This document shows, piece by piece, positions 18,418 to 27,506 of a stretch of DNA of 64,000 nt. The notes below the pieces were generated by a model that made no database searches, was not told the DNA's origin, and was given only the letters and a program-made list of their open reading frames with translations. A program made the position numbers and the translations under genes. This stretch comes from Mycobacterium sp. ACS1612 (GTDB taxonomy: Bacteria; Actinomycetota; Actinomycetes; Mycobacteriales; Mycobacteriaceae): NCBI RefSeq assembly GCF_001667505.1, contig NZ_LZHZ01000032.1, forward strand, positions 1 through 64,000. The letters run 5' to 3'. Within the stretch, counting starts at the first letter, position 1. Each line of letters begins with the position of its first letter.

Positions 18418-19229
18418 GGGCGCACCGCGATTGCGACCAGGTCCAGGCTGTCGTCGATGTTCCGATCGGCCGTCAGGTCGAAGTCGTCGATGGTCACCGA
18501 GGCGACGTCGGCGAGCAAATCCTCCGGCCATGGCGCGTCGGCCAGCGCCCTGGCGATCTGCGCGTCGATTATCGACCCGCCGTGCCGGGCGTCCAGTTCG
18601 GTCAGGCCGGGACCGTGGAAGACGCCGAGCATCGACTCCATCGAAAAGCCGCCCGCCGTCAACAGTTCGGTCAACTCTGCGGCGTTGAGTTCGCGAGTGT
18701 GGAACGGGTTGATCGGAGTGTCGCGGCCGGGGGAGAAGGTGATCCGGTTGGGCGTCGACATCAGCAGCAGGCCGCCGGGCCGCAGCACCCGGTGACACTC
18801 GGCAACGAATTGCGCCTGATCCCACAGATGTTCGATCACCTGAAAGTTGACCACGACGTCGACCGCGCCGTTCTCCAACGGCAGCTTGGCGAGGTTGCCG
18901 TGCCGCATCTCGACGCGCGGATAGCGGGCGCGCACGTGCGCGACGGCCGACTCGTCGTAGTCCAGTCCGATGACCCGGCGCGCCTTCTGCGCGATCAAAT
19001 CCGCGCCGTAGCCCTCGCCGCAGCCGGCCTCGAGCACGTCGCGGCCGGCGCATCGGTCGACCAGCCGGGCATAGGCCACCTCGTGGCGGCGGAACCAGTA
19101 GTTCTCCTCCGCCAGCCCTGGGACCGTCCGTTCCCCGGTAAGGGGTAACCCGTTGTCCCCAAGCGGCCGCGTTGATTCCCCGGTCGCTTCGCTCTTGCCC
19201 GCCGAACCGGTAACGAATGAGGCGCTCAT
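18414..19229 (-). CDS. SAM-dependent methyltransferase of the MGLP cluster (Rv3030-like)
   Basis: 271 residues, a class I methyltransferase: motif I in DVLEAGCGEGYGADLIA, motif II IGLDYDESAVAHVRARYP, motif III GNLAKLPLENGAVDVVV and motif IV FQVIEHLWDQAQF, then CHRVLRPGGLLLMSTPN. In M. tuberculosis Rv3030 is the methyltransferase of the MGLP cluster and is a candidate for O-methylation of the glucose units. The gene is first in the unit (methyltransferase, GH57, GT4). On the minus strand a TAGCCT element (19243-19238) lies 8 nt before the ATG, so a leaderless transcript is likely. It is divergent from fixA. Confidence 0.88.
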   Translation of the reverse strand: MSASFVTGSAGKSEATGESTRPLGDNGLPLTGERTVPGLAEENYWFRRHEVAYARLVDRCAGRDVLEAGCGEGYGADLIAQKARRVIGLDYDESAVAHVRARYPRVEMRHGNLAKLPLENGAVDVVVNFQVIEHLWDQAQFVAECHRVLRPGGLLLMSTPNRITFSPGRDTPINPFHTRELNAAELTELLTAGGFSMESMLGVFHGPGLTELDARHGGSIIDAQIARALADAPWPEDLLADVASVTIDDFDLTADRNIDDSLDLVAIAVRP

Positions 19230-19426
19230 TGGAAGGCAGGCTAACGCGGATCGGCCCGATGGCGAACGGTTCGCCGACTACGGGCTGCTAGAACGCAAAC
19301 TTCGACCAGCTATGGTGTTCCTGCGAACCACTACAAGTTACCGGCGGGTAACATGGTGGCTGTTGCTTCAAACGTGGTAAAGCAGGCCGGTCGCCCGGCC
19401 TCTGCCGAGGAGGACGAACCAGAGTC
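19230..19426. promoter_or_regulatory. Divergent control region of the MGLP unit and fixAB, with two palindromes
   Basis: No gene is visible in these 197 bases. They hold a perfect palindrome GGCGAAC-G-GTTCGCC at 19261-19275 and a second, GTTACC-GGCG-GGTAAC, at 19337-19352, 75 bp before the fixA start. The second has the size of a TetR-family operator; the regulator is not identified. Confidence 0.55.
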
Positions 19427-20227
19427 ATGACGAACATCGTGGTCCTGATCAAGCAGGTCCCTGACACATGGTCGGAGCGCAAGCTGTCCGACGGCGACTT
19501 CACTCTCGACCGGGATGCGGCCGACGCTGTGCTCGACGAGATCAACGAGCGCGCCGTCGAAGAGGCGCTGCTGATCAAGGAGAAAGAAGCCGCCAACGGC
19601 ACCGAGTCCACTGTGACAGTGCTCACAGCAGGCCCGGAGCGCGCCACCGAGGCCATCCGCAAAGCCCTGTCGATGGGTGCGGACAAGGCGGTGCACCTGC
19701 TCGACGACGGCCTGCATGGTTCGGACATGGTTCAGACCGGCTGGGCGCTGGCGCGTGCGCTGGGCACCATCGAGGGCACCGAGTTGGTGATCGCGGGCAA
19801 CGAGGCGACCGACGGTGTCGGCGGTGCGGTTCCGGCGATCATCGCCGAGTACTTGGGCCTCCCGCAGCTGACCCACCTGCGCAAGGTGTCCGTCGAGGGC
19901 GGCAAGGTCACCGGCGAGCGTGAGACCGACGACGGCGTGTTCACCGTCGAGGCGCCGCTGCCTGCGGTCGTGTCGGTCAACGAGAAGATCAACGAGCCGC
20001 GCTTCCCGTCCTTCAAGGGCATCATGGCCGCCAAGAAGAAGGAAGTGACGACGCTGACGCTGGCCGAGATCGGCGTCGAGTCCGACGAGGTCGGTGTCGC
20101 CAACGCCGGTTCGAAGGTCACCGCATCGACCCCGAAGCCGCCGAAGACGGCGGGCGAGAAGGTCACCGACGAGGGCGACGGCGGCACGAAGGTCGCCGAG
20201 TACCTGGTTGCCCAAAAGATCATCTAG
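19427..20227 (+). CDS. fixA: Electron transfer flavoprotein beta subunit
   Basis: 266 residues of the ETF-beta family. It opens with NIVVLIKQVPDTWSERKL and has EINERAVEEALLIKE and the nucleotide-binding region VLTAGPERATEAIRKALSMGADKAVHL, which matches the AMP/FAD half-site of the dimer. With the alpha subunit encoded next, it takes electrons from acyl-CoA dehydrogenases during fatty acid oxidation and passes them to the membrane quinone pool through an ETF-quinone oxidoreductase. The ATG at 19427 lies downstream of GAGGAC. The gap to fixB is only 34 bp. Equivalent to Rv3029c. Confidence 0.95.
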   Translation: MTNIVVLIKQVPDTWSERKLSDGDFTLDRDAADAVLDEINERAVEEALLIKEKEAANGTESTVTVLTAGPERATEAIRKALSMGADKAVHLLDDGLHGSDMVQTGWALARALGTIEGTELVIAGNEATDGVGGAVPAIIAEYLGLPQLTHLRKVSVEGGKVTGERETDDGVFTVEAPLPAVVSVNEKINEPRFPSFKGIMAAKKKEVTTLTLAEIGVESDEVGVANAGSKVTASTPKPPKTAGEKVTDEGDGGTKVAEYLVAQKII

Positions 20228-20261
20228 CGATAGCCCTCACCAGACCCAGAAAGACAGACAC

Positions 20262-21218
20262 ATGGCTGAAGTACTTGTGCTCGTCGAGCACGCCGAAGGC
20301 GCCGTGAAGAAGATCACCGCCGAACTGATCACCGCCGCCCGCAGGCTGGGCGAGCCCTCCGCGGTTGTGGTGGGCAAGCCGGGCACCGCGGCGGCGCTGA
20401 CCGATGCGTTGAAGGAGGCGGGCGCGGCGAAGATTTACGTCGCGGAGTCCGACGACGCCGAGAACTACCTGATCACACCGTACGTGGACGTGCTCGCCGG
20501 GTTGGTGGAGTCGGCCAGCCCGGCCGGTGTGCTGCTGGCGGCCAGCGCCGATGGCAAGGAGATCGGCGGCCGGCTGGCCGCTCGTATTGGCTCCGGCATC
20601 CTGACCGACGTGGTCGACGTCCAGGAGGGCGGTAAGGCCATCCACTCGATCTTCGGTGGCGCGTACACCGTCGAGGCGGAGTCCACCGGTGAGACCCCGG
20701 TGATCACCGTCCGTCCTGGCGCGATCGAGGCCGAGCCCGCCGCGGGCGCCGGTGAGGTCGTCAACGTCGAGGTGCCGGCCCAGGCCGAGAATGCGACGAA
20801 GATCACCAAGCGTGAACCCGCCGTCGCAGGCGACCGCCCGGAGCTCACCGAGGCCACCGTCGTGGTGTCCGGTGGTCGTGGCGTCGGCAGCGCCGAGAAC
20901 TTCAGCGTGGTCGAGGAATTGGCCGACTCGCTGGGTGCGGCCGTCGGTGCATCGCGTGCCGCGGTCGACTCCGGCTACTACCCAGGCCAGTTCCAGGTGG
21001 GTCAGACCGGTAAGACCGTGTCGCCGCAGCTGTACATCGCGCTGGGTATCTCCGGTGCGATCCAGCACCGGGCAGGCATGCAGACGTCGAAGACGATCAT
21101 CGCTGTGAACAAGGACGAAGAGGCGCCGATCTTCGAGATCGCCGACCTCGGCATCGTCGGCGACCTGTTCAAGGTCGCGCCGCAGCTGACCGAGGCGATC
21201 AAGGCCCGCAAGGGCTAG
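20262..21218 (+). CDS. fixB: Electron transfer flavoprotein alpha subunit
   Basis: 318 residues. The N-terminal half resembles ETF-beta ([20 protein letters not shown]). The C-terminal FAD-binding domain carries [43 protein letters not shown] and the signature [20 protein letters not shown], whose Arg and His contact the flavin. The ATG at 20262 gives the family start [10 protein letters not shown]; the longer in-frame extension back to 20094 lies inside fixA and is not credible. It forms an obligate heterodimer with FixA. A strong terminator follows 14 bp after the stop region. Confidence 0.95.
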   Translation: MAEVLVLVEHAEGAVKKITAELITAARRLGEPSAVVVGKPGTAAALTDALKEAGAAKIYVAESDDAENYLITPYVDVLAGLVESASPAGVLLAASADGKEIGGRLAARIGSGILTDVVDVQEGGKAIHSIFGGAYTVEAESTGETPVITVRPGAIEAEPAAGAGEVVNVEVPAQAENATKITKREPAVAGDRPELTEATVVVSGGRGVGSAENFSVVEELADSLGAAVGASRAAVDSGYYPGQFQVGQTGKTVSPQLYIALGISGAIQHRAGMQTSKTIIAVNKDEEAPIFEIADLGIVGDLFKVAPQLTEAIKARKG

Positions 21219-21231
21219 CTTTCCGCGCACA

Positions 21232-21264
21232 GCCCCCGGACACGTTGAGTGTTCGGGGGCTTTT
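21232..21264 (+). terminator. Rho-independent terminator of fixAB
   Basis: GCCCCCGGACAC (21232-21243), loop GTTGA, GTGTTCGGGGGC (21249-21260), then TTTT. The 12-bp stem has a single G-U wobble. Confidence 0.9.
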
Positions 21265-21333
21265 GCGTATGCGGGGCCAAGACTACGGACTTTCAAGGGT
21301 TCGACGCGGCCCCGAGAGCGTCAGTGTGGACGC

Positions 21334-21654
21334 ATGAGGATCGCAGTCATCGGGGCCACTGGCCTGATCGGTTCGAAGGTGGTCGCCCTTCTCGAGGGCG
21401 ACGGACAAGAGGTCGTCCCGGCATCTCGCGCGTCGGGCGCGTTGATCGGGCCGATCGCCGTCGACGACGTCGCCGCCGAGGTGGCCGGGCCGGCGGACAG
21501 CGTCGTCAACATCGGCGGACCGCACGAGATCTCATTCGCCGACCTGGCCCGGCGGCTGCTCGCCGAGCAGGGCGTCGACGAGCCCGTCGTGGTCGACGCG
21601 GACGCCACCTACTTCGGCGCCCAGTTGCGCCGCGACAGCCTCGTCACCGTCTGA
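21334..21654 (+). pseudogene. Remnant of an NAD(P)-binding SDR/NmrA-like protein with a large internal deletion
   Basis: The 106-residue frame joins an intact Rossmann start (MRIAVIGATGLIGSKVVALL, about residues 1-35) directly to what in full-length relatives (about 250 aa) is the C-terminal part (GPIAVDDVAAEVAG, EISFADLARRLLAEQGVDEP, DADATYFGAQL). About 120 residues with the rest of the Rossmann fold and the active site are absent, and the tail after SLV is cut short. The reading frame is kept, so a small protein may still be made, but it cannot form the normal fold. The junction is near residue 35 (about 21438). A cupin and a nitroreductase gene follow on the same strand. Confidence 0.65.
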
Positions 21655-21682
21655 TCACATCGAATTCGACTGGAGGACAACA

Positions 21683-22087
21683 ATGTTCGACACCGATGAG
21701 TTGGCCAAGGCCATCACCACCATCCAAACCGTCAAACCTCCCTTCATTCCCGAGGACGCCGAGGTGATGACGGTGATCATCGAGTGGCCTGCCGGAAGCG
21801 CGGGCGCGCCGCCGCATCGCCACCCCGGCGGCCCGTCGTTCGGCTACGTGCTCGAGGGCGAGATGCTCTTCGAGCTCGAGGGCGAGGCGCCGCGGGTGAT
21901 CAAGGCCGGCGAGGCGTTCTGGGAGCCGGGCGGTGACGTCATCCACTATTCGGACGCCAACAACCGCACCGATGGTCCGCTGCGGTTCCTCGTCACGATG
22001 GTCTGCATGCCGGGTGTGCCGATGCTCGTAGTCGTCGACGACGACGAACTCGAACAGCGCAAGGACCGGCGGGTGTCACGGTCATGA
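21683..22087 (+). CDS. Cupin-domain protein
   Basis: 134 residues forming a single cupin barrel. Motif 1 reads APPHRHPGGPSFGYVLEGEM, giving the two His, a Glu-like position and the G(X)5HXH pattern in modified form. Motif 2 is PGGDVIHYSDANN with the second-site His. Metal binding is probable. Small cupins of this kind often sit beside oxidoreductases and may be isomerases, dioxygenases or sensors; this one cannot be assigned. GGAGGACAACA precedes the ATG at the right distance. It overlaps the nitroreductase start by 4 bp, so the two are coupled and may act together. Confidence 0.8.
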   Translation: MFDTDELAKAITTIQTVKPPFIPEDAEVMTVIIEWPAGSAGAPPHRHPGGPSFGYVLEGEMLFELEGEAPRVIKAGEAFWEPGGDVIHYSDANNRTDGPLRFLVTMVCMPGVPMLVVVDDDELEQRKDRRVSRS

Positions 22088-22737
22088 CTGAATTCGACGA
22101 TGTCGTGCGGCAACGCCGGTCAATCCGGATGTTTCTGCGCGACAAGCCAGTACCGCGAGAACTGCTCGACGAGGCGTTCGCTTTGGCGATGCGCGCGCCG
22201 TCGAACTCCAACGTGCAGCCGTGGCGGGTGTTCGTCGCCTCGGGGCCGCGTCGAGACCGGCTGGTCGAGGCGCTTCTCGAGCACGCCGCCGTCGAGTTGC
22301 CGGTGACGAAGGGCATCCCCGAGAGTTACCTGCCACTGCGTCAGGAACTCGGGGCGTTGGTCTACGGTTCGATGGGGATCGCGCGTCACGACAAGGACGG
22401 CCGGCGACTGGCCCAGTTGCGCAACTGGGAGTTCTTCCGGGCGCCGGTGGGCGCCGTGGTGTGCATGCACCGCGATCTGGGGCAGGTCGACGCTGTCGGG
22501 GTAGGCATGTTTCTACAGACGCTGGTGCTTGCCCTTACCGAGCGGGGCCTTGGCACTTGCGTGCAGGTGTCGATCGCGGCGTACCCGGAGATCCTGCGGG
22601 AGCACCTGGGCATCCCCGAGGAGCTGAATGTGCTGTGCGGCCTGTCGATCGGGTATCCGGATCCGGCGTTCCCGGCCAACAGCCTCGACACCCCGCGCAA
22701 TCCCGTCGAGTCGAACGTGGTGTTCCTGGATCGCTGA
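22084..22737 (+). CDS. Nitroreductase-family flavoprotein
   Basis: 217 residues. RRSIRMFLRDKPVPRELLDEAFALAMRAPSNSNVQPW is the standard FMN-binding N-terminus of the NfsB/NOX family, and GVGMFLQTLVLALTERGLGTC and LCGLSIGYPDP are the later FMN- and dimer-contact segments. Such enzymes reduce nitroaromatics or quinones with NAD(P)H, or perform specialised reductions. The coupled cupin and the broken SDR gene upstream suggest a small redox operon that has partly decayed. The next gene starts 86 bp later. Confidence 0.88.
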   Translation: MTEFDDVVRQRRSIRMFLRDKPVPRELLDEAFALAMRAPSNSNVQPWRVFVASGPRRDRLVEALLEHAAVELPVTKGIPESYLPLRQELGALVYGSMGIARHDKDGRRLAQLRNWEFFRAPVGAVVCMHRDLGQVDAVGVGMFLQTLVLALTERGLGTCVQVSIAAYPEILREHLGIPEELNVLCGLSIGYPDPAFPANSLDTPRNPVESNVVFLDR

Positions 22738-22823
22738 CCCACGGCCAAGTCGTCACCAAGCGCTCACGGACACGTCACCGCCGCGATGCCGTCCGGAGAG
22801 GCGGCTGAGCGAGCGTGCAGCGT

Positions 22824-23669
22824 ATGAGCACAGCTTCCGTACTCATCGCCGCAGATCCGCCTACCTGGGCCCACACCGAAGGTAGGGGAGCAACCGACAC
22901 CCCCCGCTACACCCTGCTGTTGTCCACCGAGCCCGCCCTGATCGAGGCCGCGCAGCGGCTACGCCACGATGTGTTCACCTCGGAGCCCGGTTTCGCGTTG
23001 GCCGGTGCCGAGGACGGCCGGGATGCGGACCGCTTCGACGAGCACTGCGATCACCTACTGGTCCGCGAGGACAACTCCGGCGAACTGGTCGGCTGCTACC
23101 GGATGCTGCCGCCCGCGGGTGCGATCGCCGCAGGCGGCCTCTACACCGCGACGGAATTCGACGTGCAAGGACTCGACCCGTTGCGGCCGTCCCTGGTCGA
23201 GATGGGCCGGGCCGTGGTGCGCGAGGATCACCGCAACGGCGCCGTGGTGCTGCTGATGTGGGCCGGCATCCTGGCCTATCTGGACCGCTGCGGCTACGAC
23301 TACGTCACCGGCTGCGTGTCCGTGCCCGTCGCGGGTCCCGCCGACGAGGTACCGGGCAGTCGCATCCGCGGGGTGCGCGACTTCGTGCGGCGCCGCCACG
23401 CCGCACCCTCGGAGTACACCGTGCATCCGTACCGCCCGGTGACCGTGGGCGGACGCTGCCTCGACGACATCGACCCGCCGCGCCGGGTCGACGTGCCGCC
23501 GCTGATGCGCGGCTACCTGCGGCTCGGCGCGCAGGTCTGTGGGGAACCGGCGCACGACCCCGACTTCGGGGTCGGCGACTTCCCGGCGTTGCTCGACAAG
23601 CGCAAAGCCGACACCCGCTACTTGCGGCGGCTGCGGTCGATGGGCGGCGCGACCGGGATGTCGGCATGA
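22824..23669 (+). CDS. OlsB-like N-acyltransferase (Rv3027c-like)
   Basis: 281 residues of the acetyltransf_5/OlsB branch of the GNAT fold. Features are AAQRLRHDVFTSE near residue 45, LVGCYRMLPP, VEMGRAVVREDHRNGAVVLLMWAGILAYL and the C-terminal PPLMRGYLRLGAQVCGEPAHDPDFGVGDF, which is the OlsB/hemolysin-type signature. In bacteria with ornithine lipids OlsB moves a 3-hydroxyacyl chain from ACP to ornithine. The next gene encodes an OlsA/PlsC-like O-acyltransferase overlapping by 4 bp, the usual olsB-olsA pairing. A GTG at 22815 is an alternative start. The product in mycobacteria is not established by this sequence. Confidence 0.8.
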   Translation: MSTASVLIAADPPTWAHTEGRGATDTPRYTLLLSTEPALIEAAQRLRHDVFTSEPGFALAGAEDGRDADRFDEHCDHLLVREDNSGELVGCYRMLPPAGAIAAGGLYTATEFDVQGLDPLRPSLVEMGRAVVREDHRNGAVVLLMWAGILAYLDRCGYDYVTGCVSVPVAGPADEVPGSRIRGVRDFVRRRHAAPSEYTVHPYRPVTVGGRCLDDIDPPRRVDVPPLMRGYLRLGAQVCGEPAHDPDFGVGDFPALLDKRKADTRYLRRLRSMGGATGMSA

Positions 23670-24493
23670 TCACCGAACACCCCTGGGTGCCGCGGGCGAC
23701 CTGCGACGCCAATTGTGTGCACCGCGACGCCGCGGTCGGTCATTCGGTGGTGGTGGCGTGGCGTATCGCGGTGCGCGCGACGCTGGCGGTGCTGCTGCTG
23801 TCCGCATCGCCACTACTCGCCGTCCCGATGCCCGGCCGCTCACACCTGCAGCGGGGCTACTGCCGGCTGATGCTGCGCTGCCTCGGAATGCGAATCACGG
23901 TGTCCGGCGGGCCCATTCGCAACCTGCGCGGCGTGCTTGTGGTCAGCGGACACGTGTCGTGGGTGGACATCTTCGCCATCGGTGCCGTCATGCCGGGATC
24001 CTTCGTCGCCCGCGCCGACCTCATCGACTGGCCCGCTCTCGGCTTGCTGGCCCGCATCATGAAGGTCATCCCGATCGATCGGGCCAGCCTGCGACGGCTG
24101 CCGAACGTGGTAAGCACCGTCGCGACCAGGCTCCGCGCCGGCCACACCGTCGTCGCTTTCCCAGAGGGCACCACCTGGTGCGGCCTGGCCTACGGCCCGT
24201 TTCGGCCCGCGATGTTCCAGGCCGCCGTCGACGCGGCCAGGCCGGTGCAGCCCCTGCGGCTGAGCTACACCCATCGCGACGGCACCCCGTCGACGCTGGC
24301 CGCGTACGTCGGCGACGACACGCTGACGGCCTCGATCCGGCGACTGGTCAGGGCCCGCCGCACGGTCGTTCACGTGCAGGTCGAGTCGTTGCAGCTGCCG
24401 GGAGCCTGCCGGCGGGAGCTGGCGGCACGGTGCGAAGCGGCGGTGCGCGGCGACGCCTCGCGCCGCGGCCACGGCCACGCCCTGGTGGCCTGA
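23666..24493 (+). CDS. PlsC/OlsA-like 1-acyl-glycerol-3-phosphate-type acyltransferase (Rv3026c-like)
   Basis: 275 residues with an N-terminal hydrophobic anchor (VRATLAVLLLSASPLLAV). The PlsC motifs follow in order: HX4D in SGHVSWVDIF, the glycerophosphate-site loop GLLARIMKVIPIDRA, FPEGTTW, and the last conserved segment PVQPLRLSYTH. It should transfer an acyl chain to a hydroxyl at the inner membrane surface, either lysophosphatidate or a lyso-ornithine lipid. The ATGA overlap with the OlsB-like gene supports the latter. iscS begins 46 bp downstream with its own promoter. Confidence 0.85.
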   Translation: MITEHPWVPRATCDANCVHRDAAVGHSVVVAWRIAVRATLAVLLLSASPLLAVPMPGRSHLQRGYCRLMLRCLGMRITVSGGPIRNLRGVLVVSGHVSWVDIFAIGAVMPGSFVARADLIDWPALGLLARIMKVIPIDRASLRRLPNVVSTVATRLRAGHTVVAFPEGTTWCGLAYGPFRPAMFQAAVDAARPVQPLRLSYTHRDGTPSTLAAYVGDDTLTASIRRLVRARRTVVHVQVESLQLPGACRRELAARCEAAVRGDASRRGHGHALVA

Positions 24494-24524
24494 CCTCCGA
24501 TTCGGGCAGGCCGGCCGATGGCCG

Positions 24525-24539
24525 TAGCATGGTCTGGTT
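24525..24539 (+). promoter_or_regulatory. -10 element TAGCAT before iscS, probable leaderless promoter
   Basis: TAGCAT (24525-24530) is 9 nt before the ATG at 24540, with no Shine-Dalgarno sequence between them. Confidence 0.45.
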
Positions 24540-25739
24540 ATGACCTCGCCTAGGACGGTCTACCTGGATCACGCCGCCACCACCCCGATGCACCCCTCTG
24601 CCATCGAGGCGATGACGGCGGTGTTGGCGACGGTCGGCAACGCGTCGTCATTGCACGGCACGGGCCGGGTGGCGCGCAGACGCATGGAGGAGGCCCGCGA
24701 GTCGCTGGCTCAGCTGCTGGGCGCGCGGCCGTCGGAGGTGATCTTCACCGCGGGCGGCACCGAGAGCGACAACCTGGCCGTCAAGGGCGTCTACTGGGCT
24801 CGCCGGGACGCCGATCAGCGGCGCAGGCGCATCGTCACCACGCCTGTCGAGCACCACGCGGTGCTCGACGCGGTGCAGTGGCTCGCCGAGCATGAAGGTG
24901 CCGAGGTGACGTGGCTACCCGTCGGCGACGACGGCGCCGTCGCGCCCGCCGCGCTGCGGGACGTGCTGCAGGCCAATGACGATGTCGCACTGGTGTCGAT
25001 CATGTGGGCCAACAACGAGGTCGGCACCATCATGCCGATCGCCGAACTGGCAAGCGTCGCAGCGGAATTCGACGTCCCGATGCACAGCGACGCCGTGCAG
25101 GCGGTCGGCCAGATTCCGGTGGGTTTCGCGGCCAGCGGGCTGTCGGCGATGAGCATCGCGGCCCACAAGTTCGGCGGTCCGATGGGTGTCGGCGCGCTGC
25201 TGCTGCGGCGCGACACCGGCTGTGTGCCGCTGCTGCACGGCGGCGGTCAGGAACGCGACGTGCGCTCCGGCACACCGGATGTGGCGGGCGCCGTCGCGAT
25301 GGCTTCCGCCGCGAAGGTGGCGATCGAGGGATTGACGGCGAACAGCGCGCGGGTGCAGTCCTTGCGCGACAAGCTGATCGACGGTGTGCTCGCCGAGATC
25401 GACGACGTGTACCTCAACGGCGCCACCGGTGACGGGCGGTTGCCGGGGAACACGCACTTCACGTTCCGCGGCTGTGAGGGTGATTCGCTGCTGATGCTGC
25501 TCGACGCCAAAGGCGTCGAATGTTCGACGGGTTCGGCGTGCACGGCCGGCGTCGCGCAGCCGTCGCACGTCCTGCTGGCCATGGGCGCCGACCCGGCCAG
25601 CGCGCGGGGCTCTTTGCGTTTCTCGTTGGGACACACCAGCACCGAAGCCGACGTCGACGCCGTGCTCGCGGTGCTGCCCGCGGCCGTCGACCGTGCGCGC
25701 CAGGCGGCGCTGGCCAGCGCGGGGGCGGCGGAACAATGA
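24540..25739 (+). CDS. iscS: Cysteine desulfurase IscS/NifS
   Basis: 399 residues, a fold-type I PLP enzyme that takes sulfur from cysteine as an enzyme persulfide. The start [12 protein letters not shown] is diagnostic. PLP contacts are seen in [13 protein letters not shown] and [10 protein letters not shown], the Schiff-base Lys in [13 protein letters not shown], and the sulfur-carrying Cys in [13 protein letters not shown]. It overlaps mnmA by 4 bp (ATGA). This agrees with its supplying sulfur for tRNA 2-thiolation by MnmA, as well as for iron-sulfur clusters and other thio-cofactors. Equivalent to Rv3025c. Confidence 0.95.
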   Translation: MTSPRTVYLDHAATTPMHPSAIEAMTAVLATVGNASSLHGTGRVARRRMEEARESLAQLLGARPSEVIFTAGGTESDNLAVKGVYWARRDADQRRRRIVTTPVEHHAVLDAVQWLAEHEGAEVTWLPVGDDGAVAPAALRDVLQANDDVALVSIMWANNEVGTIMPIAELASVAAEFDVPMHSDAVQAVGQIPVGFAASGLSAMSIAAHKFGGPMGVGALLLRRDTGCVPLLHGGGQERDVRSGTPDVAGAVAMASAAKVAIEGLTANSARVQSLRDKLIDGVLAEIDDVYLNGATGDGRLPGNTHFTFRGCEGDSLLMLLDAKGVECSTGSACTAGVAQPSHVLLAMGADPASARGSLRFSLGHTSTEADVDAVLAVLPAAVDRARQAALASAGAAEQ

Positions 25740-26803
25740 GGGTGCTCGTCGCGATGAGCGGCGGGGTCGACTCGTCGGTGGCTGCGGCGCGCATGGTCGA
25801 CGCCGGGCACGACGTGGTGGGTGTGCACCTGGCGTTGTCGGCGGCGCCCGGCACGTTGCGCACCGGATCGCGTGGCTGCTGCTCGAAGGAGGATGCGGGC
25901 GACGCCCGCCGCGTCGCCGACGTGCTCGAAATCCCGTTCTACGTATGGGATTTCGCAGACAGGTTCAAAGAAGATGTGGTCGACGATTTCGTCTCTTCGT
26001 ATGCGCGGGGCGAGACGCCGAACCCCTGTGTGCGGTGCAACGAGCGAATCAAGTTCTCCGCGTTGTCGGCTCGCGCGCTGGCACTCGGCTTCGACGCGGT
26101 GGCCACCGGTCACTACGCCAGGCTCGCCGACGGTCGGCTGCGCCGCGCCGTCGACGCGGACAAGGACCAGTCGTATGTGCTGGGCGTGTTGACGGCGGAG
26201 CAGTTGCGGCATGCGGCGTTTCCGATCGGCGACACCCCCAAGCCGCAGATCCGCGAGGAGGCCGCGCGTCGCGGCCTCGCCGTCGCGGAGAAGCCCGACA
26301 GCCACGACATCTGCTTCATCCAGTCGGGGGACACCCGCGCGTTTCTCGGCGCGCGGATCGGTGTGCGCCGGGGCGCCGTCGTCGACGCGGGCGGCACGGT
26401 GTTGGCCGAACACGACGGCGTCCACGGGTTCACCATCGGCCAGCGCAAGGGCCTCGGCATCGCGGGCCCAGGGCCGGATGGACAGCCGCGCTACGTGACG
26501 GGTATCGACGCCGAGACCGGCACCGTTCAGGTAGGCGACAAATCCGCGCTGGACGTCTGGACGCTGACCGGCGACAAGCCGGTGTTCACCTCGGGTGTCG
26601 CCCCGGACGGACCGGTGGAATGTGACGTACAGGTGCGCGCGCACGGCGGCCTCGCCGACGGTGTCGCCGAGCTTCGCGACGGCCGACTGGTGGTCGACCT
26701 GCGCACCCCGCTGAGCGGCGTCGCGCCGGGCCAGACGATGGTGCTCTATCGCCCCGACCCCGACGGCGACGAGGTCATCGCGAGCGCGACCATCACCCGC
26801 TGA
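25736..26803 (+). CDS. mnmA: tRNA-specific 2-thiouridylase MnmA (TrmU)
   Basis: 355 residues. The ATP pyrophosphatase loop is [12 protein letters not shown] at the N-terminus. The catalytic Cys pair is Cys in [12 protein letters not shown] and the second Cys in [17 protein letters not shown] and KDQSYVL bind tRNA and ATP. MnmA thiolates U34 of the tRNAs for Lys, Glu and Gln. The sulfur donor gene iscS overlaps its start. The ATG at 25736 puts SGGVDSS at residue 8, normal for the family. The gene ends at a degenerate palindromic repeat shared with the gene tail at 45048. Confidence 0.95.
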   Translation: MRVLVAMSGGVDSSVAAARMVDAGHDVVGVHLALSAAPGTLRTGSRGCCSKEDAGDARRVADVLEIPFYVWDFADRFKEDVVDDFVSSYARGETPNPCVRCNERIKFSALSARALALGFDAVATGHYARLADGRLRRAVDADKDQSYVLGVLTAEQLRHAAFPIGDTPKPQIREEAARRGLAVAEKPDSHDICFIQSGDTRAFLGARIGVRRGAVVDAGGTVLAEHDGVHGFTIGQRKGLGIAGPGPDGQPRYVTGIDAETGTVQVGDKSALDVWTLTGDKPVFTSGVAPDGPVECDVQVRAHGGLADGVAELRDGRLVVDLRTPLSGVAPGQTMVLYRPDPDGDEVIASATITR

Positions 26804-26809
26804 GGGCGC

Positions 26810-26866
26810 CGAACGTGCGCTTGTGCTCGAAAGATCGCTGATTTTTCGAGCGGTAACGAACGTTCG
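26810..26866. repeat. Palindromic repeat (degenerate copy) between convergent mnmA and lpqA
   Basis: Arms at 26810-26830 and 26846-26866 (21 nt each, 16 complementary) flank a 15-nt loop ending in GATTTT. The right arm, with TCGAGCGGTAA and GAACGTTCG, is almost the same as in the perfect copy at 45056-45112. It lies between two convergent stops and may end transcription both ways. Confidence 0.65.
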
Positions 26867-26873
26867 CGCGGGA

Positions 26874-27506
26874 TTAGCCCGGCACGTTCGCCAGCAGGTT
26901 CGTCATCACGATGTCGGGGACGGAGTCGGGGAACGCGCACGACGTGACTTCCATCAGGACGACAGTCTTCACGCGATAGTCGCGCCCGCAGCCGTTGCCC
27001 GTCCGCATCTGCAGCGAATCCGGCGTCGAGCTCCAGTCGCCGACGAACATCGGGCCCAACGGCGTCGCACCGCAGCCGTCGACGAGGGCGACAAGCCCGT
27101 CGAACGCGCGCCGCGCAGTCGCCGGGTCGCGATACGCCGCGGCGCCTTCGGAGATCAACCCACCCTCGGGCGGATACTGAAACGTCGTCTTGTGGAACTC
27201 CTCGACCTCACGGCCGAACGTCTGCGTCTCCTCGAACACCCATTTGCATTGCGCGGGAGTGGTTTCCGCGAGCTGATCGATGTCGACGGGCACCTTGCCG
27301 TCCATGCTCGGGACGATGGTCAGCTCGTCGCCCGCGCCGGTGATCGCCCGCATCCGTGACTGGTCGAGCAGCACCGTCTCGACGTCGACCGGTGACAGCG
27401 ACTCGTCGTCGATGCCGGCAACCGCCTTCACCGCGGTACCGCCGACGGTCTGGGAGCAACCCGACACGAGCAGAGCCGCCGCACACCAGACCGCCAACGC
27501 TCTCAT
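26874..27506 (-). CDS. lpqA: LpqA-like lipoprotein with PknH-type sensor domain
   Basis: 210 residues (Rv3016 LpqA is 204). The signal peptide ends in the lipobox LLVSGC, so the protein should be anchored outside the plasma membrane. The mature part matches the PknH-like extracellular sensor domain: LLDQSRMRAITGAG at its start, four conserved Cys (QCKWVF, DGCGATP, NGCGRDY, TSCAFPD) that would make two disulfides, and a Pro-Gly tail. The same domain lies outside the cell in mycobacterial Ser/Thr kinase PknH, but no kinase is attached here. The ligand is unknown. Confidence 0.85.
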   Translation of the reverse strand: MRALAVWCAAALLVSGCSQTVGGTAVKAVAGIDDESLSPVDVETVLLDQSRMRAITGAGDELTIVPSMDGKVPVDIDQLAETTPAQCKWVFEETQTFGREVEEFHKTTFQYPPEGGLISEGAAAYRDPATARRAFDGLVALVDGCGATPLGPMFVGDWSSTPDSLQMRTGNGCGRDYRVKTVVLMEVTSCAFPDSVPDIVMTNLLANVPG

